This document shows positions 28,108 through 36,495 of a stretch of 64,000 nucleotides of DNA, in pieces. A program made the translations under genes and the position numbers. A model generated the notes under the pieces. That model was not told the origin of the DNA. It ran no database searches and saw nothing but the letters and a program-made list of their open reading frames with translations. Position 1 is the stretch's first letter; each line of letters opens with the position of its first letter. Location of the stretch: contig NZ_UGOA01000001.1 in NCBI RefSeq assembly GCF_900452385.1, positions 2,996,001 to 3,060,000 on the forward strand. Direction: 5' to 3'. This DNA is from Legionella donaldsonii (lineage in GTDB: Bacteria; Pseudomonadota; Gammaproteobacteria; Legionellales; Legionellaceae).

Positions 28108-30222
28108 ATGCCGGTAACACGCTATATTTTTATTCCAGAATTAACAACCTTTTATGATGACAGAGACTATCCTCAAAAAATTGCAACCGCTATAAAAAAG
28201 GCGATTACTCAGAAGTATTTTAAAGCCCACTCAACACGCCAGGAAGCCAGTGATCCTAAAGACTCCCTATTTAGAAGCCGCTTTCCAATGGGGGGTATTC
28301 TCGAACTGCAGGGAAATGATGAGAGTGAATTAAGCCCTGATTATATCTCCCGCCGCTGTACAGATATTTTGGCCTTATCATCCGACGAACAAAGAACGAA
28401 ACAACTGTCGGCCTTTATAAAAAAAGTACATGTTAAAGGGTTCACCCTTCCGTTTGCTGAATTAGATCTAAAAGAACGCGAAGCGGCCCAACGCCAGTCC
28501 TTTGATTTTAATCCTATCGAGGATTCAGCATTACAACTCACACAACCGCCGTTACTGTATTTAAAAAAAATCCGACCGGAACTCCTTTTTTTGTTATTCA
28601 CCGATCATCAATTTTTTCTCAACTTTGAAAACTGGCGTCACTATAATGCCAGAGAACCGAAAGGGAGAGGCTGTGTGTATGATTTATTTCATGCAACAAC
28701 AACTCTCTGTGAGCGTTTAATGACACCGTCAAAAGCAACCCTCACTATGGAAGAAATACAAACATTGCATAAGCAATTAAGCGAGAGTGTTTTTGCTAAC
28801 TCAAAAGAGGATAAACGCGGGATTTTCAGGGAAAGTTGTAATTCCTTTCCTCTGCACTATGATGCAGTAACCATTGCCGGTATTAAGGAGTTATTGCAGC
28901 GAATCAAATCCGATAAACAAGCGGAAGGATTTAGAATTGGCTACTTTAAGAAAAGCCTGATTGTGTCAAGCTTTTGTAACAACATGTCTATCCTTATCAG
29001 GCAAGAAGAACCCTGGAAAAAATTTCCCATAGACGAAGAGGATGTATTAACGTCGGAACGCTTAAAAGAATTAGAAGAATTCGAAAGATTGGAGTTAGAA
29101 CGACTAGAAGCATTGGCAATTAACGAAACGGCTAAATCAAAAAACATTCCACTAGAGGATGTAAGAGCCATTATCAAGCCCTTCTTGCAAGATTTTACTC
29201 CCCACAAGCGAGTAGTAAAGTCCCATTACTGGCCTAACCTTAGTTATTATTATTCTGATTTATCAACTAATTATCGTCATTCCTCGCCCAAAGCAGAGTA
29301 TCAGTATGATCTTGGTGTGGCCAGATCCCATGCACTGGCAAGCGCGGGAAATGTGACGCCCCCAGCGGTTAATATCCAAGACTTCACTGAACAGGAACTT
29401 GAGGATTTAGCGAAAAAAATTTATAAAGAGATTCAGGGTGGAGCAAACATCCACCTTTTTACTCCCGAACCCACTCTGGCGCTTAAATGGGCTCAAGAAG
29501 CATTACAGAAATATAATCGTACTATTCCACATACCCAAAACGCAGAGGAAGCGATACAAATCATTGATGATTTAGTGCATGAATTGGAGATCTTACATCT
29601 GTTCTATGATGTTAATTGCCGAACCAATTATTTATTGATGAATTTTTTATTTTTAAGACGGTCCATTAAATGGGCTACCGAGTTTAATCCCAATCGTCTG
29701 GATGCCCATAGCAGCAAAGAGCGTGTGCTACAGCATAAACAAGCTATTTTACGCACCGATTACCTCATCGCGAATCAAGAGCAACTAGCTCAATATAATG
29801 AGCGGCTTGACCTTATTTACTTCGCTAACCTCCGTCATTTGCAAACGGTGCAATATACCCCCACCGAGTTAAGTGCAATCCAAGTCGACGCGCAATATGC
29901 AGAGATCGCACAACCGCTCATCGATAAACTGGCCGAATTCGAGACGCTTTTTCAAGCAACCCTGAATACCCTACTAAAAAAATATGATTTACCCCAAACC
30001 GCTGTTACACCCCAATTTTTTCCGGTGCCGCCAGAATATATGCCGTTCGTCAAAGCATTAAAACAATTGCAATCAGACTATAACATCAACGATTTCTTTA
30101 CACGTGTTGCCGATCTTGAATTGGTGGTAGAAATTCGTGAAGACCTAAAGAGACTGCAAACTCTGACAGGCTATAACGCACAGTCACTATTAGCCGAAAT
30201 ACCGACTGTAGAGTACAGCTAG
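28108..30222 (+). CDS. large protein with degenerate Fic-like motif, effector candidate
   Basis: 704 residues, no signal peptide. Around residue 497 it reads LHLFYDVNCRTNYLLMN, which lines up with the Fic core HPFxDGNGRxxR: His497, Phe499, Asp501, Asn503 and Arg505 are kept, while both glycines and the last Arg are replaced. The flanks (a helix ending LVHELEI before, an LxN helix and FNPNRLDAHSSKE after) also fit a Fic helix bundle. Fic enzymes transfer AMP or phosphocholine (Legionella AnkX) to proteins. A charged coiled-coil-like helix (RLKELEEFERLELERLEAL) lies near 315-340. The rest is unrecognised. Confidence 0.7.
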   Translation: MPVTRYIFIPELTTFYDDRDYPQKIATAIKKAITQKYFKAHSTRQEASDPKDSLFRSRFPMGGILELQGNDESELSPDYISRRCTDILALSSDEQRTKQLSAFIKKVHVKGFTLPFAELDLKEREAAQRQSFDFNPIEDSALQLTQPPLLYLKKIRPELLFLLFTDHQFFLNFENWRHYNAREPKGRGCVYDLFHATTTLCERLMTPSKATLTMEEIQTLHKQLSESVFANSKEDKRGIFRESCNSFPLHYDAVTIAGIKELLQRIKSDKQAEGFRIGYFKKSLIVSSFCNNMSILIRQEEPWKKFPIDEEDVLTSERLKELEEFERLELERLEALAINETAKSKNIPLEDVRAIIKPFLQDFTPHKRVVKSHYWPNLSYYYSDLSTNYRHSSPKAEYQYDLGVARSHALASAGNVTPPAVNIQDFTEQELEDLAKKIYKEIQGGANIHLFTPEPTLALKWAQEALQKYNRTIPHTQNAEEAIQIIDDLVHELEILHLFYDVNCRTNYLLMNFLFLRRSIKWATEFNPNRLDAHSSKERVLQHKQAILRTDYLIANQEQLAQYNERLDLIYFANLRHLQTVQYTPTELSAIQVDAQYAEIAQPLIDKLAEFETLFQATLNTLLKKYDLPQTAVTPQFFPVPPEYMPFVKALKQLQSDYNINDFFTRVADLELVVEIREDLKRLQTLTGYNAQSLLAEIPTVEYS

Positions 30223-30315
30223 AAACGAGTTAAAATTGCGCGGCAAACTGTCCTTGGCAACACCAGTTGGATAAAGTTATGATCTTCCATCGATCCTATA
30301 CGGGCTAATTTCATT

Positions 30316-31293
30316 ATGGCAACAGTGAAACCTATTAATCTAAAGCAATATCTAAAAAAAATACAGGTTGCTGCCCCTGAGTTCTCTGATGCGTTAATAG
30401 AAGACAGTATTAACTTTTTGCGCAAGATTTATTTTGCGCATGTGACCACGTTTCCCTATTCTAATTTTGAGCTGCGAAAAATCGCTCGCCAGCATCCCAT
30501 TCAGCGCGATTCATTATCTTTTTTCAGCTATAAAGAGATGCTTTCCTCTCAACATGATGGCTACTGTTTTCAAACGGCCGCTTTACTATTTGATGCCCTG
30601 ACTCAGTTGGGGTATAAAACAGAACTCTGTGCTGCACATGTCCTTCTGGGCGCGGCGATTAATGACTCAGAGGTATTAGCACGACCACCCACCCATCTTT
30701 TTCTAATCGTTACCATCAACCAGGTAAAATTTCTCCTTGACCCAGGCATGGGTTCTTCAGCCCCGCGCATGCCCATTATTATTACGGGAGAGGATGAACC
30801 CATTAATCAGGACAATGATGTATTCAAGTTTTATCGCGCTAGTGATTTATACATTCTTGAAAAAAAAACGAGTCAGGGCTGGCTCCGGTTAATGCAGACT
30901 GATTTATCGCCTATAAGTCTCCAAACCGCCAAAGTGAATTTGCTAAAACTTCAATGCCATCCATCAGCAATTCCCATCCGTGATGATAAAACGGTTATTG
31001 GAATCATTAGCGAGCAAGGACGTAAATCGTTAATTTGGGATTCTCAATCAAAGCTGTTGAAATTTTCTAAACAAGAAGGCAGCGGTTCAGTACAAAAAGT
31101 TCTGGCAAGTTTTGAAGAGGGTGTAAAACTACTGGCTGATGAATTCGATATTCATCATGTTTCTGCTGAGGATTTAAAACTGCATTGCACAGAAACTGTC
31201 TTGCCAAAACCTATCAGACCCTGGACTGTTAATTTCCCGTTGGATGCAGCTGAGTTAAAGACAATGGAAGACAATTTAACTTTTAAATTATAA
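30316..31293 (+). CDS. arylamine N-acetyltransferase-like protein
   Basis: 325 residues. The Cys-His-Asp triad of the NAT family is visible: DGYCFQTAALLFDAL (Cys84, in the place of RGGYCFExN), PPTHLFLIV (His127) and FLLDPGMGSS (Asp142); PYSNFELR (48-55) matches the PFENL element. NATs acetylate arylamines, hydrazines or related amines with acetyl-CoA. Divergent from the classic sequence (RGG replaced by HDG) and longer than usual (about 280). It sits among effector-like genes, so a host substrate is conceivable. Confidence 0.78.
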   Translation: MATVKPINLKQYLKKIQVAAPEFSDALIEDSINFLRKIYFAHVTTFPYSNFELRKIARQHPIQRDSLSFFSYKEMLSSQHDGYCFQTAALLFDALTQLGYKTELCAAHVLLGAAINDSEVLARPPTHLFLIVTINQVKFLLDPGMGSSAPRMPIIITGEDEPINQDNDVFKFYRASDLYILEKKTSQGWLRLMQTDLSPISLQTAKVNLLKLQCHPSAIPIRDDKTVIGIISEQGRKSLIWDSQSKLLKFSKQEGSGSVQKVLASFEEGVKLLADEFDIHHVSAEDLKLHCTETVLPKPIRPWTVNFPLDAAELKTMEDNLTFKL

Positions 31294-31326
31294 GTTATTT
31301 TTTCCTTCCAATCGTTTGGCAAATCG

Positions 31327-31352
31327 AAGGCTGTCTTAAAAAGACAGCCCTT
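31327..31352. terminator. terminator between convergent genes
   Basis: GGCTGTCTT-AAA-AAGACAGCC, a 9-bp perfect stem followed by CTTCTTG, in the 68-nt gap between convergent genes; likely used from both sides. Confidence 0.6.
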
Positions 31353-31361
31353 CTTGCCTGG

Positions 31362-31787
31362 CTAGGAGATTCTCCAGACAATATGGCCTGGAGAATTGGC
31401 CAGCGCGCTACCTGCGGTTTTCGTGTAGGAAAGACTCAGCGTACTAGAGTCATAAGGCATCCCCCCTATATCGCCTGCACCAGTCCAGAAGCTGCAGTAG
31501 TTTTGCCCTGAATAAAATTTGACAGTTTCATTGCCACAGGTATACGCGAGTGTAATACCTACACCAATACTATCCTGGCTTCCATAAAAAAAGCTTGTGG
31601 ACGTTTTAGCGGGGATAGTAGTGGGAATTGAACCCTCTGAAAAAAGGCCATAGTGAATGATATAATTTTTTAATATACAGTTGTGGTTGGAATCATTCTG
31701 TATACTGATCCCCATTTCTGAACAATCTGCAAACAACCCCGTGGAGGCAAATAACAGGCTTGTCGCAACTAGTAATCGTTTCATCAT
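31362..31787 (-). CDS. small secreted hypothetical protein
   Basis: 141 residues with a clear signal peptide (RLLVATSLLFASTGLFADC). The mature part is beta-rich with cysteines (DCSEMG, NCILKN, YTCGNE, NYCSFW) and Gly/Ser/Tyr-rich strands, suggesting a small secreted beta-sandwich. No family assigned with confidence. AAGGGAAG precedes two adjacent ATGs. Confidence 0.72.
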   Translation of the reverse strand: MMKRLLVATSLLFASTGLFADCSEMGISIQNDSNHNCILKNYIIHYGLFSEGSIPTTIPAKTSTSFFYGSQDSIGVGITLAYTCGNETVKFYSGQNYCSFWTGAGDIGGMPYDSSTLSLSYTKTAGSALANSPGHIVWRIS

Positions 31788-31960
31788 CTTCCCTTAATTA
31801 TAATTTTTATTAAAAATCGCCCTATCCTACACGAAGGGAGATAAATGCAGCAAGCTAGTTAATAATTATCCATCATCCTTGTAATCCTCTCCTAATCATT
31901 GCAGAATGAAAATTCTCGTTATCTTTTAAAAAGATATCACCAAATGACCTGGTGACACTC

Positions 31961-32668
31961 ATGCTAGCGAAACGATCAAAAAGAAAGGAATTAATCGATC
32001 TTGGCCATGACTTTTACTCTCAAAAAGAGTATGAACAATGCTTAAAAATATTGTTTAGAATAAATAAATTACTCGGTTCGTTTAAACAGGTAGTCAAATT
32101 ACTCAAGCGTTTTCCTAAAGAGTCTGTTTTAGTAGATGTTGGTTGTGGCGGCGGCCTGTTCTTGCTTCATCTCAATCACTATTATCCTGACATGCGTATG
32201 TTGGGTTTAGACACCTCGGCCGAAGCAATCAAATTAGCGCAAAACGAATTAAAACAATGGCAACAGAGAAAGCGTCACATTGGCAGTCATCTTGAATTTC
32301 AACTCCAGCACCAGGCCGAATTGACCTTAGAACAAGACAGTGTCGACATCATTTTATTAACCTTGGTTTGCCATCATTTGGATGATGAGGAACTCATTGA
32401 ATTTCTCATCAAAGCAAGCAACGCTACACGTAAGGCAGTTATCATTAATGATCTTCATAGGCATTCCATCGCCTATTATTTTTATAAACTGCTCAGCCCT
32501 TTATTCGGTAATCGCTTGATTACTCTGGACGGACTCACCTCTATTCAGAAAGGGTTTACCCGCAAGGAATTGAAGCATTTATTGCAGCAGGCAAATCTTC
32601 ATAATTATCAAATTAAATGGCATTTCCCTTTTAGGTGGAGCATTCTCATTTTGAAAAATAATGGATGA
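31961..32668 (+). CDS. class I SAM-dependent methyltransferase
   Basis: 235 residues from ATG 31961 (GGTGA six nt upstream; the GTG at 31952 is an alternative). Motif I LVDVGCGGGLFLLHL and LGLDTSAEAIKLA bind S-adenosylmethionine. The N-terminus RSKRKELIDLGHDF plus ILFRINKLLG is typical of the methyltransferase found beside type III polyketide synthases. It overlaps the next gene by 4 nt (ATGA), so the two are translationally coupled and likely act on the same lipid or phenolic substrate. Confidence 0.88.
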   Translation: MLAKRSKRKELIDLGHDFYSQKEYEQCLKILFRINKLLGSFKQVVKLLKRFPKESVLVDVGCGGGLFLLHLNHYYPDMRMLGLDTSAEAIKLAQNELKQWQQRKRHIGSHLEFQLQHQAELTLEQDSVDIILLTLVCHHLDDEELIEFLIKASNATRKAVIINDLHRHSIAYYFYKLLSPLFGNRLITLDGLTSIQKGFTRKELKHLLQQANLHNYQIKWHFPFRWSILILKNNG

Positions 32669-33867
32669 AATCGATGAAGTTAGATGCACTTATTATTGGA
32701 GGGGGCCCTGCCGGTGCAACAACCGCATTATTACTTGCTAAAGCAGGCTGGTCAGTAGGTCTAATAGAAAAAAAACGCTTCCCGCGCAGAAAAGTGTGTG
32801 GTGAATTTTTATCGGCGACGAATTTACCTCTTTTGCAGAAATTGGGAATGGCGGAATTTTACCTTTCCCACAGTGGCCCAGAAGTGAGGCGTGTTGGTTT
32901 ATATACTGCGGATACTGTCGTAACTTCTGCCATGCCTCTTGTTGGCTCTTCAATTGCCAGAGGGGGCAGGGCTTTGGGGCGAGAACATTTGGACACCGCA
33001 CTCCTTCATGAAGCCCAAGCCTATGGAGCACATATTTGGCAACCTGCAGAAGCAAAAACTCTGCAGCCTAAAGCGAATGAATTCACCTGTACTTTCAGAG
33101 ACGGGAATGGAACCAAAGAACTCAGCGCGGCTGTTATTGTGATGGCGAATGGTTCCTGGGAAAAACAGGTTGGGCGACCGGATAGTAAAGACCATAAACC
33201 GTCCGACCTATTGGCATTCAAAGCCCACTTTTTAAATGCCAATTTACCTTCTGACTTAATGCCCTTACTGGCTTTTCCAGGTGGATACGGGGGCCTCGTT
33301 CACAGTGATCATCAACGAGTCACACTTTCGTGCTGTATTCGTCGTGATACCTTACATAATCTGAGATCAGACTATCCCGGTTTATCAGCGGGTGAAGCGG
33401 TCTTGCAATACCTCATGGCTCACTGCCGGGGTGTGCGAGAAACGCTTATTCAGGCAGAACGTCAAGGGAACTGGCTTGCTGCAGGCCCCATTCGCCCTGG
33501 CATTCGCCATTGTTATAAAGATCATCAATTTTTTGTGGGTAACCTGGCTGGTGAAGCACACCCGGTTGTTGCCGAAGGAATCAGTATGGCCATGCAATCT
33601 GCGTGGCTGCTTTCCCAAACCCTAATCGCCCACAAAAATGAGATTCTGACAGGCAAGGGGCTCAATAACGCTGGCGCCGACTATACCAAACAGTGGCGCA
33701 AACACTTTGTAAAACGTATCCATGCTGCTGCTGTGTTTGCCCGATTGGCAATGATGGCTCCCTGGGCTAATTCTCTCCTCTTACCTCTTGTCAAACAATT
33801 TCCAGGTATTCTAACGTTTGGTGCAAAATTAAGCGGTAAAATCCAGCAGGTTTTGCCAATTGAATAA
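32665..33867 (+). CDS. FAD-dependent oxidoreductase (geranylgeranyl-reductase-like)
   Basis: 400 residues. FAD-binding Rossmann motif IIGGGPAGATTALLLAKAGW, then EKKRFPRRKVCGEFLS, GRALGREHLDTALL and GNLAGEAHPVVAEGISMAMQSA mark the group containing geranylgeranyl reductases and PheA/TfdB-like hydroxylases. Coupled to the preceding methyltransferase. In other bacteria this gene pair follows a type III PKS gene making alkylpyrones or resorcinols, but no PKS is in the window. Substrate unknown. Confidence 0.87.
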   Translation: MKSMKLDALIIGGGPAGATTALLLAKAGWSVGLIEKKRFPRRKVCGEFLSATNLPLLQKLGMAEFYLSHSGPEVRRVGLYTADTVVTSAMPLVGSSIARGGRALGREHLDTALLHEAQAYGAHIWQPAEAKTLQPKANEFTCTFRDGNGTKELSAAVIVMANGSWEKQVGRPDSKDHKPSDLLAFKAHFLNANLPSDLMPLLAFPGGYGGLVHSDHQRVTLSCCIRRDTLHNLRSDYPGLSAGEAVLQYLMAHCRGVRETLIQAERQGNWLAAGPIRPGIRHCYKDHQFFVGNLAGEAHPVVAEGISMAMQSAWLLSQTLIAHKNEILTGKGLNNAGADYTKQWRKHFVKRIHAAAVFARLAMMAPWANSLLLPLVKQFPGILTFGAKLSGKIQQVLPIE

Positions 33868-34297
33868 TGGAATAACATTGATCTGAAAGAGAGTAACCGT
33901 ACTCCGATGAATTAAAATTAAAAGGCATGTCACACTTCGCTCTTTGGGTGTAGCTTGTGCTTTGATTGAATACCGGTCATCAAGGCGTTTGATAACCTTG
34001 AAGCTGCCTTTTTAACTTTTTACTAATCCTGCAACCTGCCTTTTCTGCATAACCGTATCTTGCGAAGAAATTATTTGTTTTTCAGGAAACCAAAAAGGCC
34101 ATCCCGCAACGAATCAGAGCCTGATAGAAGAAAGACTGACGCGGTTAGAGCTATATTACAATAGATACCAGACCGAATAGAGATAGTATTTATACGATTT
34201 GCCAATAAATTATATAATTAATTAATAGGGAATAGCGCTATCTCCTGGTTTTTGACAATACCATGAGTTTGAGCGAAGGCAATAGCTAGGGATTCCA
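33868..34297. other. 430-bp intergenic region
   Basis: Spacer between the oxidoreductase and pncB. No ORF or strong hairpin was found; it should hold the terminator of the first unit and the promoter of pncBA. An AGGGA ribosome binding site precedes pncB. Confidence 0.5.
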
Positions 34298-35698
34298 ATG
34301 ATTAATTATACAGGCACTTATACTGATCAATATCAATTAACGATGGCGCAGGTTTATTTTTTGAAGGGATATCAGGACCACAGCGCCATTTTTGATTATT
34401 TTTTTCGCGCACCGCCCTTTAAGGGCGGGTATGCTGTTTTTGCCGGCCTGGATGATCTGTTGGATATATTAACAACTCTTCGTTTTGATCAGGCAGATCT
34501 TGCTTTTTTGCAGCAGCAAAAAATGCACCCGGAATTCATTCATTATTTGGAAAGTTTCAAATTTAATGGCAGCGTTTATTCCTCTCAGGAAGGCGACATT
34601 ATCTTTCCGACGCGGCCTGTTCTGACTATTGAAGCGCCCATCATTGAGGCGCAGCTTATTGAAACGCTTTTACTTAATATACTTAATTTTCAATCCCTGA
34701 TAGCAACAAAAGCCAGTCGTATAAGGCAGGCAGCAGGAAAGCGGCAACTCATTGATTTTGGTTTGCGTAGAGCCCAAGGTCCTGGCGGCTATTATGCCAG
34801 TCGTGCCGCTATAATCGGTGGATTTGATGCTTCCAGTAATGTACGTGCCGGACGTGACTACCATCTTCCCGTTGCAGGGACAATGGCTCATTCCTTTATC
34901 CAAAGTTATGACAATGAATTATCAGCTTTCCGCGAATTTTCCGAGATTTGGCCGGATCATTGTCATTTACTCGTTGATACCTATAGTACGCTAATGAGTG
35001 GTGTACCTAACGCCATTACCCTGGCAAAAGAAATGGAAAAGCGCGGCTGCCGCTTGCAAGGAATTCGTCTAGATAGTGGTGATTTAGCCTGGCTGGCAAA
35101 AAAAGCGCGTCAAATGCTCGATGATGCCGGACTTGATTATGTTAAAATTACTGCCTCAAACCAACTGGATGAATTTATCGTCCAAAATTTACTGGATCAG
35201 GGCGCTCCTATTGATGCCTTTGGAGTCGGTACTAATCTGGCTATAGGCGCACCCGATGCCGCTTTGGATGGGGTTTACAAACTGGCGCTTGTTAACAATA
35301 AACCCTGCATCAAACTGTCTGACACCCTGGCAAAAATAACTATCCCTTATAAAAAGCAGGTATTTCGCGTATTGGAAACAGATAACACGTTCTGCGGGGA
35401 TGTTATTGCGCTTGAAACAGAAAAAAAGCCGGCAATGATGTATCACCCTTTCGAACATTCAAAATCATTTTCAATTAAAGATTATAACCTGGAGCCTGTG
35501 CTGCAAAAGGTTATGGAAAAAGGTCAACGCTTATTGGCAGCCAAGCCGCTCAATGAGATAGCAAGGTACAGCCAACAACGTATCAATCAGTTGCCTCAGG
35601 AGTATAAACGATTCAGCAATCCCCATCTTTACAAAATTGGGCTTAGCGAACCATTGCATCAACTACGCAATCAATTAATTGCAGAACACAGAAGGTAG
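34298..35698 (+). CDS. pncB: nicotinate phosphoribosyltransferase
   Basis: NAD salvage: converts nicotinate and PRPP to nicotinate mononucleotide, with ATP. 466 residues: TDQYQLTMAQVYF at the N-terminus, FDYFFRAPPFKGGYAVFAGL, IDFGLRRAQGPGGYYASRAA, the phosphorylated-His region GTMAHSFIQSY, LVDTYSTLMSG and GIRLDSGDLAWLA. Six nt separate it from pncA, so the two form an operon that takes nicotinamide to NaMN. Confidence 0.96.
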   Translation: MINYTGTYTDQYQLTMAQVYFLKGYQDHSAIFDYFFRAPPFKGGYAVFAGLDDLLDILTTLRFDQADLAFLQQQKMHPEFIHYLESFKFNGSVYSSQEGDIIFPTRPVLTIEAPIIEAQLIETLLLNILNFQSLIATKASRIRQAAGKRQLIDFGLRRAQGPGGYYASRAAIIGGFDASSNVRAGRDYHLPVAGTMAHSFIQSYDNELSAFREFSEIWPDHCHLLVDTYSTLMSGVPNAITLAKEMEKRGCRLQGIRLDSGDLAWLAKKARQMLDDAGLDYVKITASNQLDEFIVQNLLDQGAPIDAFGVGTNLAIGAPDAALDGVYKLALVNNKPCIKLSDTLAKITIPYKKQVFRVLETDNTFCGDVIALETEKKPAMMYHPFEHSKSFSIKDYNLEPVLQKVMEKGQRLLAAKPLNEIARYSQQRINQLPQEYKRFSNPHLYKIGLSEPLHQLRNQLIAEHRR

Positions 35699-35704
35699 TT
35701 TTCA

Positions 35705-36322
35705 ATGAAGACCCTGGTTATCGTGGACATGCAAAATGATTTTATCCCAGGAGGAGCAGTCGCTGTCCCGCATGGCGATTTGGTCATCCCCGTCATTAAC
35801 CGGTTGTTAAACCACTTTGATCTGGTTGTCGCAACTCAGGACTGGCATCCCCCCAATCACAAGAGTTTTGCATCCAACCATCCTGGTAAAAAACCGTTTG
35901 AAAAAATCAAGTTAAATGGAATAGAGCAAATCCTTTGGCCAGATCATTGTGTCCAGGGAACCATCGGCGCTGCATTTCCGTCCCAGTTAAATACTAACCC
36001 AATTGAAGCCATTTTTCGCAAAGGCACCCATGCGGACATAGACAGTTATAGTGGATTTTATGACAGTCAACGCCAAAGAAGCTCTGGCTTGGCTGGCTAT
36101 CTGCATGATAAGGGAGCTACAACACTTTATTTTTGTGGCTTATGCGCCGATGTCTGCGTCTATTTCTCCTTAAAAGATGCCCTTACAGAAGGCTTCACCT
36201 GTTATTTAATTGAAGATGCTACCCGTTCTTTTAATGAAGAGGACTTTAATAAAAATAAAAAAGAAGAGCTTTTCCATCTCGGTATCAAGATGGTAAAAAG
36301 TGATGAATTCCCACTCCAATAA
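35705..36322 (+). CDS. pncA: nicotinamidase
   Basis: Deamidates nicotinamide to nicotinate, the substrate of the adjacent PncB. 205 residues of the isochorismatase-like fold: VDMQNDFIPGG (catalytic Asp), TQDWHPPNHKSF and WPDHCVQGT (metal ligands), FRKGTHADIDSYSGF (catalytic Lys) and FCGLCADVCVYFS (nucleophile Cys). AAGG precedes the ATG. Confidence 0.97.
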   Translation: MKTLVIVDMQNDFIPGGAVAVPHGDLVIPVINRLLNHFDLVVATQDWHPPNHKSFASNHPGKKPFEKIKLNGIEQILWPDHCVQGTIGAAFPSQLNTNPIEAIFRKGTHADIDSYSGFYDSQRQRSSGLAGYLHDKGATTLYFCGLCADVCVYFSLKDALTEGFTCYLIEDATRSFNEEDFNKNKKEELFHLGIKMVKSDEFPLQ

Positions 36323-36495
36323 ACACTGATCGACAGCATTGTCATCCTACTCGACATGGAAAGATCTAAAGATAACCGACCGTAAAAGTTAAAACGCAGC
36401 TACCTGGCTGCAACTTAAAAATGAAGGCTATTGACGGATTATTCAAAAACATGACAGTATAAATTTCCAACCTCAACCTCGTTCAAGGAGTGAAC

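Noticed and set aside
31961-33867. Calling the pair an alkylpyrone biosynthesis cluster
   Set aside because: The polyketide synthase itself is absent from the window, so the product cannot be assigned.
33868-34297. Possible small RNA or riboswitch before pncB
   Set aside because: No conserved fold or strong hairpin seen; only the length of the gap suggested it.
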